Source: Seriola aureovittata (lineage: Eukaryota > Chordata > Actinopteri > Carangiformes > Carangidae). Taken from it: DNA of 64,000 nucleotides. The translations under genes were made by a program, and so were the position numbers. Positions 13,301-23,794 of this stretch are shown piece by piece. The notes under the pieces were generated by a model, which did no database searches, was not told where the DNA came from, and was given only the letters and a program-made list of their open reading frames with translations. Each line of letters starts with the position of its first letter. The first letter of the stretch is position 1. Location of the stretch: positions 5,176,694 through 5,240,693 of the forward strand of contig NC_079369.1 in assembly GCF_021018895.1 (NCBI RefSeq). The letters are read 5' to 3'.

Positions 13301-16300
13301 GTGCAGCACATCCCCTTTTAAAGGGGCTGTTTGTAAGTTTTAACTGCAGCCGAACATGGTTTCTTGCTAGGAGAGGGTGGTGGTGATGGTCATTCACTGT
13401 CCGTAGTGGACGCTACAGTGACTCGGTATCGGAAAGTGAGGAGACTGTCAGGCCAGACGGGTGGCCAGCTAATTTGCATGGTAACTTCAGAAGAAGAAAG
13501 GAAGTGCTTTTGAGCAAAGCATGTGTAACTGTGTGTAACTTTCTCTGTAATCACTCATTTTAAATGTGGATATGGCTAATCACACAGCTTTGATTTGTCA
13601 GACAATGTAGTGATTAGGGAATAATGATTTGATAATCACCACCACATAGAAGCTTGGATGACGTTTGAGCAACAGTAATATCACTTGGATATTTCTTCTT
13701 TGTCAGTTGTCAGATGTGTATATAAAAGTCTCATCTAAATATAAATGAACAAATTGAGGAAGATATAAATAAAAAGAATATAGAAAATATAAAAGCAGTG
13801 ACCCTAAAATAGATCCTTGTTGCACATCTTTCTCAATATCATCCTGCCATAATAGGTGCAGCAACACAGTCAGACAAATGTCAATTATAAAATCCCATAC
13901 AAAGGTCTAATCAGGAAGAATATGTGAAAACAACTGTGTGGGCTGTAAAAGTAGGAAAGTGGTTAGTAATAGTAGGCAAACCACAGCTGTAATCGCAGCA
14001 ATGGCTTTGATCTATTCAAGTGTCCCAATAAGTCATGGAAGTGTAATAATGCACAATACCAAGACCCAGAAACTGCAGCAGCTAAATCATATTTGGCCAC
14101 CATTAATTAAATTATTTACAGCTGTGCTTTTCCCATTGTGACATGTCAAAATGTCTTCAGGAAAAGGGCCTTTTTTTTGGTCACGCGCCATGCTAATCCT
14201 GTGAGCTACTACTCTGGCTGATAGGAGGTAAGCTACTTTCTAGCTAACTGTCTTGACAAAAAATTATTATATTATAACTATAACTTGAGTTTGCGATTGG
14301 TTTAAAACAGCTGGCACAGCAGTTGTGCAAATGTATGCATCTAAAATTTTCCTCAAGACAAGTTTCAAAACAGCAAAATTATGGATTGCATCTTTAAAAC
14401 TGATGTAAGGAGGTAATAACTGTCATCGCCATGCAAAGCACTGCACACTGGTTTATCACTCAGGGCAAAATAGCCCTCTTTTGTCATCGTGATTATGTTA
14501 AAATGTCCTACCAATTCAAAGTGGAGGTGGTGATTGGGAGGTGAGCTATTGTTCCAACAGAAATTACAGGCCACACATTTTAAAAGTTGCACCAGGTGCA
14601 GTAATCAGTGACTCACTGGCATTCATCATCAGCAGTATCAACCACCTGCAGCTTTGTTATGGTCATTTTCTACTATGGGACAACTCAGTGGACCATAATG
14701 GTGTCAGTGTTTACTGGAAACCTGCTCAAATCACCCTAATAATGCTGTGTGCTACCTGCTGCTCTGCTATTTAAAATGTGCTAATCATCCAACTATCAAC
14801 TCGCAGCAAAATTGTGTCATTGTGTCCTTTTATTCGGGCAGCATTTGACACTAAAATTATGGAGTAGATTGAATAAGTTTCCCTAATGTTCAGTCTGTTC
14901 CTCCAGACAAAGCACTGTTTTCTGAAGCACGACTGAACCCTTACAGAACAAAAGTTGTACTGCCTGGGTCTATTTATTCTCATGTCAATGATGCAGTGGT
15001 GATTTACCAGTAATTGTGTTTCTTATGATTTTTCTCTGTCACTGATGATAGAATAAGTTGGTCTTTGTCATTGTTGTCTCACGCTGTTTTAACTTTTTTC
15101 CGCTCAGGCAGTATTTTTTCCTTATCCAAGACTAATTCTGGGTAAAACTAAGTATGTCACAGTAAAATTAGATTCAACAGAACTCGTAACTTAAGATGAA
15201 AATCCTGATCCCTCATTTTTACTGTTAAATCCTACCAACCATGGGCCAATAACGTGTTGTTCAAATATTTTATAGCAGTCACAAAATTTTCTGGTCTTAG
15301 TTGTTGTTCCAAGTCCTATTCAGGAAAATACTTTACTTTTATGGTTGATGAATAAAACACACTCTACATATCTTCAATCAGTAAAAGCTAGCTGTTCCCT
15401 CTACATGGAGGCATATGTTCAAAGTCTATTTGCATATCTATAGACAGTCCTGATGGTGGCAGATTGTCATGTTTTTTTTCCTGCTTCCTGCCCTTGTGTT
15501 TTGTAAGCACACTGTCCACCTGCTTACCAATTGAGTCACAGCACTTATACCTGAAGTGAATCATTCGGTGCAGATCACACAATGTGTGGGTGTTTGTGCA
15601 ACTAGGGCCAACACATGGAGGAGGGATTTAGGGCAACTTAGCCTGACTCCAACTGAGAACAACCTTAGTTTTTCCACATTGTTGTCTCACAACTGTCGGC
15701 ACAGAATTGGGTACCAGCGACATTATCGAATGAAACAACCGGCAACAAAACGCAAGGTGGCAAAAACAAATATTGTATTACCCTAGATGAGGGGATAAGT
15801 GCAGCTTGTTTAGCACTGGTGCATACTAACATGTTACTTTAGATAACAAGCTGTTGGATTTGTATAGCAGATGATGCCATAAACCCACTGAGTTTCCACA
15901 GTCCATCAAAATCATGAGCTACACCAAATGGATCTCTCGACAAATGGTGGCAGACCAGCCTTCCGCCAAAATAAAGGCACTTGTCAGGGCATACGAGTCG
16001 ATACAGTTCAGTGATTTATTCAAACAATTAAACACAAAGGCTTATTGGATGGTGAGGCTGCCCGAGGTCAAAACTGTTCAATTCAAGGCAGTTCAAAACA
16101 GGTAGAAAAAAAAGCAAGTCAGGGGCAGCAAGGAATCCAGTCGTCAAGTAACACAGGCAAAAAGTCTAAAGCATGAGTAACAGGAACCAAGGTTTAAACC
16201 ACTCTAGAAACAGAAACAGACAAACTGCCAATGAACTGGTGACAATGGCAGATATAGATCCAGACTGAGATGAGGTAACTGGGTTCAGGTGTGTGGGAGG

Positions 16301-19300
16301 GGAAGCTCTGTGATTACAAATGAACACGGGTGAGTAAGTGGAACGGGAAAAATAGCCGCAGACATCTGGTGGTAGTATAGAAAATAGTAGGTCAGGGGAA
16401 ACGAAAGGACAAATCGTAGTCAGGTAAACAGGTGCAGAGGAGAGCTGATATAACAGCAAGCATCTCTTAAGCGGTGAGAGCATAACCTGGAAAGTGTGTA
16501 TCTGAGCGTCTTATTGGAACCAACAAATCAGACTTCGGCGATGTAACTGTATCAACCAATGTCTCGCATCATCTGTACCTCACTCAAAAAAAGTGCTAAT
16601 AAATGCAAATGTGTGTGTGTGCGCGCATGTGTGCGTGGGTATGCTGAATTTCGATACTGCTACTGCCTCACACTGGCACAGATATTATGTCGGATTATTT
16701 TAGATTGAAATCAGTGTTGATGATATTATGTAGTTATGCATAAGGAAAAGGCCGTTCGACTTCTTTCGCTGCTATCTGTGATCATTATCCACACTATTGC
16801 TTCCATGGTCAAAAGTCTATCTTGAGTTTGGTCCACAATAATCAACCAAGACTGAGAAAGGAAATGAGACTAGTGGAACAGCTGCTCCTCTGCTGCCCCG
16901 TTCTCTCTCCACAAGGATTAAAAGCTCAGTGCGGCTCCTGTGGAATTTTTTTCTTTTTTTCCACTGTAACATTACCCTGATGAACCAAACGTGTGACTAA
17001 TGGTCTATTGCGAAATCAAGGGAGGCGGCTGAAAACACAATGGCTTCAGATGAATAATAAATCACTGTTTCATTTCCTACACCATCACCATCTATCCTTT
17101 TGGCTTGCCAGAAAAACAGTGGCTACTGCCTTTACAGAGAAACAGCCTCTGGAATCCACCACTGAGTGTTTTCATCTCATGCGAGCTCTCTGCATTTGGA
17201 AGTGACTAATACTCTGTTAGATAAAAGTTTGACTGGCTTTGAATATTCTCATTTTTCATCAGCTCATGAATATTTCAGCTCTTAAAAAAAAAAAAAGTCT
17301 CCTGTCAACTGCATCTATGGGTTTTTGCCGCCAAAAAGTCTCACTCACACTTGTCTCTCCTCCTCACTTGAGGAAAATGAAGAATTCATAAGCCCTCTCT
17401 TTTTTCTTTGGATCAAAGTTTATGTGCAACTGTATAGAGCTTTACAGAATGTCACTGATGAACTCTCTCTGCTGTTGAATATGTCATATACGCCTCCATG
17501 TATGCAGTATACATCTGCAATGTGTGTGTCTTTGTGGATTAGTGTCAGTGCATACATCACAACTTCTGGGACAAATAAATGTGTGCGTGTGTGCGTGCGT
17601 GTGTGTGTTTGTGTGTGTTTTTTTTTTTTGTTTTTTTTTTACACACTGCTGATTTTTCACACACTTTTTCCCAACACAGGCAGTAATATGCTTGCTGACG
17701 TACCCCCTCCCATGAGTGTGTTGCACCGTCCTGATTTAGGCTTTCATTTCACAGCCACAACACACACATTGTACGTGTCTCAGCCCCTGTTGGCAATATG
17801 TGGCATATTTGTATAAGGGCTGAAAACACATTAGCACATCCAACCATATCCTAAGTCACTGTATGAGCAGAATAAAGAGGGAATTACTTGGCTCTGGTGT
17901 GTAATGTCTAGCAGCAACTTCCTACATCCTCAAAGTCAACTGCCTGACAAAGTCATGTGAAAGTTATTTCATGTTTTAGATTTAAATCTGTGAATTTAAA
18001 TCTGTCTAGTAGCTAGGTGCTAACTAGATTGTAAGATAACTACGTTACTCTGACAGTTGCCTAACTGACAGCAACTGACAGTTAATATCACTCTTTAGTG
18101 CGACCTATTTAATATAATATATAATGAGCCTATATAAAATTTAACAGTTCTCTGGACAATTTTTTGAGCTCCATCCACAAGAGTTTGCTTGCTCTCTAAG
18201 GTGTAGAGGTATGTTCCTATTAAATGATTCTTCAGGTCATGGTTTATGTCCAGTGCAAAGGTTCAATGCAAATGCAGGAGGCAGTATGACCTTAATATCA
18301 GACCTAAAGTCGATGCATCAGCTGAGAAAACCCTGTGTCGACTTGCATTTTGTAAGTCGAGTCACTGCACCTTTACTTTCCTCAGTACACAGATCAATAC
18401 AGGAGCAACAGTATGGCGGGCTGTAATGACCAAACTAACTACGGAAGTAGAGGCGGATGATAGAAAAAGGAGAGCAGCTTATTTCCGTTGTCTGCTCTGA
18501 TACTCTCAGCTCCGGTGTCCAGCTGACAGCGCTGTCAGCAGCCCGGCAGGAGACACGCTTTGTGGTGTGTTAGGATTACTAAAACTGAGCTACGACCGGG
18601 ACGGCAACTTTTACTTTCTCTGACTGTACGGAAATCTGATGTTTTCACATTTTCACAAATGATGAACAATGATTACAACATTTTTTCATGTATGATGTAG
18701 GGCAGCTGAGCTGAACTGGTGTGTATAAAGGTGAAAAATAAATAGAGATAAGAAAAAGTCCTAACCTGGCCTCGTCCTTACTAAAATTTGTGCAGAAATG
18801 TAGAAAGAATTCATGTACATGATCTGTGGTTTTAATGCAGAGCAGAGTCTGAAATTAGCACAACACACTTAGAGAGAGGACAGTGAAACAATGCTTTTCA
18901 GTTTGGTGTTAAGGCGCTTTAGAAAGTATTCAGACCCCTTCACTTTTGTGTACTTTGTGTTGTAGATTTCATTTTAAATGGATAAAATGTCACTTTTTGC
19001 CCATTAATCTACCCTCCATAATCTGTAATGATGAACATGTTTTTAGAGGCTTCTACAAAGTACTGAATTAAAGGTCTGAATACTTTTGTAAACTTCACAG
19101 TTTTTGATTTTTATAAAATTTCCAAACATGTTTTCACTTCGTCAGTATGGGTTACTGGACAAATTCTTCATCAACATCTTTACATATTTAATCATTTACA
19201 AAGTACTTTCAATGAGTTGCCTTGATTCCAGGCTGATGAAACCCCCATCCCCCCCACCACCCCCACCACCACCAGTCACAAGGGTCCACTGCGCTCAAGT

Positions 19301-20155
19301 CCTTCTTCCTCCCTATTGGCTGTCATGCTCTTCCGTTTTCAGAGGCTGTTTCTCGAAGGCAGTCGCATCAAGACTTACACTAGGGAATTTTCATTGTCTA
19401 CCTGCTGTGTTTCTTCAGTATTCATTTAGAGTTCATAAACACATTAAGTACAAACTGTCAAGATAAGTTAAGAAATGTCATTGCACTACCACCACCACCA
19501 CCACCACAGCCTCCATTGTGTTGATAATGGTTCAGCTTTTTCAGCTTTCCATCACAGCTCATCGTGTAACCATGGCAACCACAGAAACTACAGTAAGACA
19601 GGAGCTGATTTCACAGGTACTGAGTTATCTTAGCGGCACATCTCTTCGCCAGCAGATAGACAGATCAAAGAAGAGAAACGGTGTTGGAGCAACATCAGCT
19701 TTAAAGTTTGATTACATTTCTGTCTCACTGGGAGTTTGATGGAAGGTTGATATCGGTTTGGTCTTTCTGTGTTCAGTGGGACTGGTCTGGGATGTGGTTT
19801 GTGGCGTGTGGTAGGTGGCAGCCTCTACCAAAAGAGGACAAACGTGATTCCAGGCTAATTCAAGAGTTTTCTTATAAAGATTTAGTGTGTTCTGGGGCTT
19901 CTATGTGATCAGTGTGAGCCACAGGTATGTGTATATTCAGGGTGTGCTTGCTGTCCATAAATCTGGGAAATGAAGAACCCATAGGACCAGTAAAATAAAG
20001 TGTCACTGTGTTTACTTTTCCTCCTGTGAGTGAGTGAAGACCCTTGCCTGCACTGTGTCTCATGTTCTAGGCTGGTCAAGAAGCTTTTAACAGAAGAGAC
20101 AGGGCTGGTTCCGCCCAGAATACTGCAGGCGGCGTCTGAAGGAGGTCACTCATGA
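518..20155 (+). CDS. 3' end of a Dbl-family RhoGEF gene (MCF2/MCF2L/MCF2L2 group), six exons
   Basis: Six exons join in one frame: 518-613, 4354-4452, 8361-8471, 9937-10046, 11862-11977 and 20071-20155, with phases 1-1-1-0-2 between them and GT-AG borders throughout. They encode about 205 C-terminal residues ending in an SH3 domain. The first exon carries KRFTLQG, which resembles the segment just after the PH domain in MCF2/MCF2L proteins. The fourth carries a Ser/Glu-rich stretch (SSAEESSNSSEEE) before the SH3 domain, as in MCF2L. Family members activate Rho GTPases such as RhoA and Cdc42 at membranes. The catalytic DH and PH domains lie left of the window, so this is a partial gene. The SH3 domain favours MCF2L. 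Linkage to ect2 would fit MCF2L2, which lies in 3q27 in human, with ECT2 in 3q26. I cannot choose between paralogues, so no symbol is given. The family call is fairly firm. Confidence 0.82.
614..4353. other. RhoGEF intron A-B
   Basis: Pyrimidine-rich sequence just after the donor, a short TTTG run at 2160-2182, and otherwise unique-looking AT-rich DNA. No coding exon with matching phase was recognised. Confidence 0.5.
4354..4452 (+). CDS. RhoGEF exon B, Ser-rich linker
   Basis: A 99-nt exon in phase 1-1 with acceptor cctgtag and donor gtacct. It encodes ESAAKEAEVPRRFSLTSS and then a run of Ser, Ala and Thr ending in RRTK. RRFSL is a good basophilic kinase site by pattern, which is inference only. 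It is called an exon because it joins exons A and C without a stop and has a polypyrimidine-rich acceptor. The sequence is low in complexity, so homology support is weaker than for the SH3 exons. Confidence 0.68.
7392..7836. mobile_element. Non-autonomous Tc1-like element with 36-bp terminal inverted repeats
   Basis: The left end 7392-7427 (cagtgagttcagaaagcatt...) pairs with the reverse complement of 7801-7836 over 36 bp with few mismatches. Both ends contain the attcagacctcttcacttt motif seen in fish Tc1 elements. At 445 bp it is too short for a transposase; the interior (gacgcttcccatccaagctg) matches the 3' half of such elements. A TA precedes the left end, but the right flank has lost it. 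Confidence 0.8.
8073..8160. repeat. TG dinucleotide microsatellite, about 44 units
   Basis: An uninterrupted TG run about 200 bp upstream of RhoGEF exon C. It creates long Cys-Val and Thr-His chance frames on the two strands. Confidence 0.97.
8361..8471 (+). CDS. RhoGEF exon C, Ser/Thr/Ala-rich linker
   Basis: A 111-nt exon in phase 1-1, acceptor cctccag, donor gtaact. It encodes TLRGAMAAVGKRQSMISS followed by a Thr/Ala/Gly-rich stretch and RSTSQP. KRQSM is a possible basophilic phosphorylation site. It lies 200 bp downstream of the long TG repeat. The call rests on phase continuity with exons B and D and on the splice signals; the protein segment looks like a disordered linker. Confidence 0.68.
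8472..9936. other. RhoGEF intron C-D
   Basis: It contains the Tc1-like relic and otherwise AT-rich sequence with nothing recognised. Confidence 0.5.
8760..9500 (+). mobile_element. Decayed Tc1-like transposase, 3' half
   Basis: In the + direction the broken frames include pieces resembling the Tc1 DDE domain: WIMTPNAPK (for the usual NDPKH motif) and TSHDLDPTESLWKEL (for the usual D-L-N-P-I-E-LW). There are several stops and frameshifts, so it is a fossil. It lies in the intron between exons C and D. The ends are approximate. Confidence 0.7.
9937..10046 (+). CDS. RhoGEF exon D, acidic Ser/Glu-rich segment before SH3
   Basis: A 110-nt exon, phase 1 in and phase 0 out. The acceptor is cccctcag and the donor gtaggt; a second GT four bases later would break the frame to exon E. 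It encodes WTQRRLPSMDTEDFETIPSS and then alternating Ser/Glu residues ending NKN. A comparable W...SSAEE...NSS...EE arrangement precedes the SH3 domain of MCF2L, as I recall that family, and this is the main reason for favouring the MCF2 group. It is probably a CK2-type phosphorylation region. Confidence 0.78.
10162..10584. mobile_element. hAT-like miniature element carrying a TG microsatellite
   Basis: It starts cagtgtttcccacag and ends ctatgtgtgggaaacactg. The outer 15 bp are inverted with one mismatch, and further in both ends carry an aatatacttg motif. CAGTGTTTCCC ends are typical of hAT non-autonomous elements in fish. The 8-bp flanks (aacaaaac / aaaaaata) no longer match. It has no coding capacity. 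Confidence 0.75.
10304..10375. repeat. TG dinucleotide microsatellite, about 36 units
   Basis: An uninterrupted TG run inside the hAT-like element. Confidence 0.97.
11862..11977 (+). CDS. RhoGEF exon E, first half of the SH3 domain
   Basis: A 116-nt exon, phase 0 in and phase 2 out, between acceptor ttcttcag and donor gtgagt. It encodes the RT-loop half of an SH3 domain: RFRVQLTYDS, an acidic RT loop, then LETGDLVQFLEEAENGHW. The canonical ALYDY is changed to VQLTYDS, but Tyr-Asp, the Gly-Asp turn and the terminal Trp that begins the ligand face are present. The domain should bind proline-rich partners or act in autoinhibition. Confidence 0.88.
13238..13278 (+). repeat. Retroposon tail-like sequence
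   Basis: The string cttgtaagtcactttggata followed by an aatgtgtctaaatg-type end is a decayed copy of a 3' tail widespread in fish SINEs and LINEs. The element upstream of it cannot be delimited. Confidence 0.5.
18910..19165. mobile_element. Tc1-like relic related to the 7392 element
   Basis: It contains agaaagtattcagacccctt, an internal ggtctgaatacttttgtaaa, and a final cactt...ggttactg. These match the terminal and subterminal pieces of the Tc1 family at 7392-7836. No transposase remains. Confidence 0.65.
20071..20155 (+). CDS. RhoGEF exon F, second half of SH3 and stop codon
   Basis: The acceptor is catgttctag. The first base completes the Trp codon from exon E, giving GHWLVKKLLTEETGLVPPRI, in which GLVPPRIL is the typical SH3 end (Gly-hydrophobic-Val/Phe-Pro...). 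The frame continues as LQAASEGGHS and stops at TGA 20153-20155. An internal GT (donor gtcact, exon end 20144) would leave phase 1 and permit splicing to 23703. I see no convincing AATAAA within 1 kb after the stop, so the 3' end of this form is unresolved. Confidence 0.85.
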
Positions 20156-20479
20156 AGTAACAACGCTGATGCTTCTGACTAACCACTGGCCGCTTTGCTG
20201 TGACACCCTCACTCCCAAACCCACCCACTCCACCCCTCCCTTCCCTTCCCTTCCCTCCTTCACTTCAACTTTGTCAATTGCTCCTTCACTCTCTGACTTA
20301 ATAGTTCGGCCACGTGCCAAGGGATTGGGTGGGGAGGGAGAGACTGTCGGGTGGAGTTCAGGTTGGATGGAAGTATGGAGCGGATGAGGGTGGAAGAGCT
20401 TTGGCTTGTTGAGTTGAATATTCAGAGCATGATGTAACCGACTGCAGCACATTCTCTTTACGGCACTGATTTTTCTGTC

Positions 20480-20483
<4 letters not shown>

Positions 20484-20516
<33 letters not shown>

Positions 20517-20538
20517 CTCTCTCTCTCTCTCTCTCTCT
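20484..20538. repeat. CT-rich microsatellite
   Basis: TC/CT dinucleotides interrupted once by gtat. Confidence 0.95.
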
Positions 20539-21954
20539 ACTTAAGACGCCTGGGAGTGGACATAGAAAGAAAAAATATATATGGAGGCAAAGATGAGGTG
20601 CTCTGTGGAGATGCAAAGCAGGAGGAATTGTGTGAAACTCCTGTTCATTTTGTGAAGAGACAGTTTTGGGTGACTGGCACTCAGATTGAAGACTTGGACG
20701 ACATGAAATTAATGATCTCCTGATTTAATCATCAGCACAACAGATAAGTAACTGTATTAGAAAAACATAAGGATAGGAAAAGTCAACTACAGCTCCCGAA
20801 GCAGTCATTAGAAACATCCAGTTACCAAATATAAAACTCTGTCACTGATTGTGGCACGAGCTGGAGCTAAACAATATGTTTTGATGAAAGCTGATGAAAA
20901 ATTCAGCAGTTTAATTCCAGTTTGGATTCCAGGCCCATTTTTAAATCAAATTTGGCAACTGTGGCAGTGTTTTGTTCCAAACTGCAGCAATATACTTCGG
21001 ATTTGTAGCTTTTAATTTGCTTCTTTTTTTTCCATAGAAAGGATGGCTTAGGTTCATGGGTATTGTAGTATTCAGAGCCATCAGGTACAGCATAATGAAG
21101 TTTGAATAATTAGAACCTGTGGCCATACCATAAGCTTAACACCTTGTTTTGGCTTGAACATGCATTCACCCAGGGAATCTGTCATGTCTGTATCATCCAT
21201 CCCATTTGTCATGAATGTAGCGTTACACACTAACCTGATTACAGCTCTGTCACATTATTGTCCCGGTGCCCTTTCACCTCCCCCACTGGCTGTCTACACC
21301 GTATGCATAGCAACAGTGTTAATGACTAGATAATCCACTTAGCGTTCAGCCAAAACCATAGAACAACAGTTATAACTGTGAAATTAGTGTTAATAGTAGT
21401 AGCAGCAACAGTGGAACATTAAAATCTTACATATTTTCCACTTTTAAGAGTAAGAGTTAAGTTACTCTGTGTGAATGTCATTAAAAGACAACTGGAGATG
21501 AATTCACAGTGGGCAAAAAATACCTCTTGAACCGAGCTCCTCTCACTTCAAAACTCTTCTCAAAACGCTTTTCTTCTTCAAATCTCTTTGAAATAACTGA
21601 GAGCTTCATATCCACATATCTTTGTTATCCATCTTGACCTCGCATGAACTTTGAGCACAGGTTCTATATCACCATACTGTGCCGATGAGTTCATGGTTTA
21701 ATGCCACAAACAGGACAGCCACTCCTGGGGTCTGCGCTCTCTGACTGTCTCTCAGCTCTCTTGCCTCATTGTCCCTCTGTTCTCAATCCATCTCTCCACC
21801 GTCTCCTCCCTTTAATGCCGCCTTGACGGCTGGTCCTTGAAGTGTTTGTTGTGGCCTTGCTTGTTTTGTTATGACTCTCTATCCTCTCATCATCAAAACA
21901 GCTAGCCCCTTCGTTCTCCTCATTTGTCCTCCTTTCCTCTTCCTTTCATCTCTT

Positions 21955-21975
21955 TCTTCTTCTTCTTCTTCTTCT
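21955..21975. repeat. TTC trinucleotide run
   Basis: About seven TTC units in a pyrimidine-rich stretch. Confidence 0.9.
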
Positions 21976-22283
21976 GTGTTTTGATTTTTTTTTTGTGTGT
22001 GTGTGAATAAGACAGGATTTCACACTCGAGCAGTTTCTCTTCAGTATTTTGGTTACGTGAAGCGTTGATTGCCCATATCTGCCTTTCCTATAATTCTTTA
22101 TGCACTGTACTTGCAGACATTGTTGCAGATATTGAATGCCTCACTATTACAGTATACAACCAACCCCCCCTGGTCAATATCACTGAAATGTTACAAATTA
22201 CAATTCCTGTTCATTCAAGAAACAGAAATGTTTGACTAATTAAACTATAAAGAAAGGCCATTATTTAAGAGCCACAGCAACAA

Positions 22284-23458
22284 CAGTCAGTACACCCTTC
22301 GTCAGTGAGATTCAATTTACTTTTCTGTGGACAGATGTTCGGCCATTCTTCACAGGTGATTCTTTCCAGCTGCTGTTTGTTGCAGGGGTTTTGTAGCTCT
22401 TCTTTCCACATTAAAATACTCAAAACGTTCTATGTGATTCAAGTCAGAGGACATACTTGGCCGGGTCATATTTTTTTTTACTATTTTCTTCTTTAAAAAA
22501 TTCCTCTCCTGCCAAGCGTCTTGAGACTGGGAGTCGCCTTTTTATTCAGTATTTTTATATACAAACTTGCATTTATTGTGGCATCTATAAATGTTATCTT
22601 CTCAACACCTTTTGCACTCATGCAGCCCCATATCAACACAGTCTCACCTCCATGTTCCACATCTGGCACTTTGCTGTCACTGTTGTAGTTCTGACCAGGT
22701 CCATACCAGACATTCTGCACCCCCATCTGATCCAAACAAATTTATTTTTGTTTTTTTCTAACCAAAGAATGTGCTGCCAACATTCATCACGCTTACTTTC
22801 ATTGTCTCTGGCAAAGTTTATTCTTGCAGTTTTGTGCTGTTTTGTAAGTAATGGTTTTCTGCTTGGATGCCATCCACAGAGGTTGACATCATGCAGTGTC
22901 CTTCTCACTGTCTGATCAGTCACCGAAACACAGATTTCCACAGATCATCTTTGTGCCAAGTCAGAAGCACTTACCCATCTGTTTTCAATGCAAGGTTGCA
23001 TAAACAGCAAATTGTAAGTGGGTTTATTTTTCAAAGCCAATAGCAGAAGCCACTGTGCCTTTTTTTATTGATAGTATTGCTCTTCCTTATCAGCTTATGT
23101 CCAGAGCTTACTGATGCTCTTGTACCCTCTCCCATCTTTTTGAAGTCTCACAATCCTGTTTCTTACTTGTTCAGGCAGTTCCTTACCCTGTGGACACAAC
23201 CCAGACCAAAACTGAGAAAGCTTTTGTGTTTACAGGTTATTTTATAACCTTGTTCTTCCAATTAGGAAATGAGCTGTACTCACTTTTGTTGCATTGAGGT
23301 TGTCCTTGGGGCCTTATTTACAATCTAGTCTATCTAACGTGTTTACTTTTAATTATATATATTATCAAACAAATTTTGAAATAATACAAATACTGCAAGA
23401 TGACACAGTTTTTAATCATTTCACATTTGAGCGATATTGTCCAGGGGTGTACTAATAA
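22284..23458 (-). mobile_element. Decayed Tc1-like transposon, about 1.2 kb
   Basis: On the minus strand two overlapping frames show Tc1 transposase pieces: an N-terminal-like part (TVRRTLHDVNLCGWHPSRKP), then WGCMSAKGVEKITFIDATIN and LYIKILNKKATPSLKTLGRR of the DDE core. A frameshift separates them, so the protein is broken. Both ends carry a short inverted agtacaccc motif (22289-22300 and about 23447-23456). It is close to a full-length element by size. Confidence 0.78.
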
Positions 23459-23702
23459 TTGTGTATTGTAATTTTGTTGTATAGGCTTCTGTATGTCTTG
23501 TATACTGTATGCTTCATTGTTTGGTTTGTTATGTTTGATTGGTACTCTAGTCTGGGCTGTGCATCCCCCCTCTTAAACACTGTGTTTGAATGCCACAGTT
23601 TGTCCATATTTCACCACTCCTGTTTTTTTTTTTTTTCAAAGATGCAAAGATGCAAGATTGTATTTAAAGTTGAAGCTGACATAAATCTTTCTGTTTTTCC
23701 AG

Positions 23703-23794
23703 ATATCTTCACGGATCTGTGTACAGCAGCGCTCTCTGATTTGGACGAAAATGAAGCCAGTACGTGGGAAAGCGTGTCTCAGGACAGCAGATGA
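23703..23794 (+). CDS. Candidate alternative last exon of the RhoGEF gene
   Basis: It starts after a strong pyrimidine-rich acceptor (ctgtttttccag). If exon F uses the donor at 20144|20145, phase 1 joins and reads DIFTDLCTAALSDLDENEAS, then TWESVSQDSR and a TGA at 23792-23794. The peptide is acidic and not low-complexity, which is unusual for chance intronic frames here. It would replace the SH3-proximal tail GHS with about 30 residues. There is no recognised homologue, so it could still be a chance match. Confidence 0.4.

Larger units (their letters stand above)
11978..20070. other. RhoGEF intron E-F (8.1 kb, splits the SH3 domain)
   Basis: It holds a SINE/LINE-type tail at about 13238-13278, a partial Tc1-like relic at 18910-19165, CCA-rich runs at 19247-19275 and 19487-19508, and T-runs near 17620. 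The remainder is AT-rich with only chance frames. Confidence 0.5.
20156..23702. other. RhoGEF 3' region or intron F-G
   Basis: It holds CT and TTC microsatellites and a Tc1-like transposon relic on the minus strand. It is 3' flanking DNA if the stop at 20153 is used, or an intron if 23703 is spliced in. Confidence 0.5.

Noticed and set aside
16040..16420. Stretch resembling a dispersed fish repeat (gggttcaggtgtgtgggagg and similar)
   Set aside because: I could not define its ends or match it to a second copy here.
17325..17816. 163-residue frame, the longest in the window
   Set aside because: It spans TG- and T-rich sequence, shows no family motif, and lies in the 8.1-kb RhoGEF intron.
18480..18620. 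GC-richer block with ccggtgtccagctgacagcg, considered as an exon or promoter
   Set aside because: No matching splice phase or core motifs; it is probably part of an interspersed repeat.
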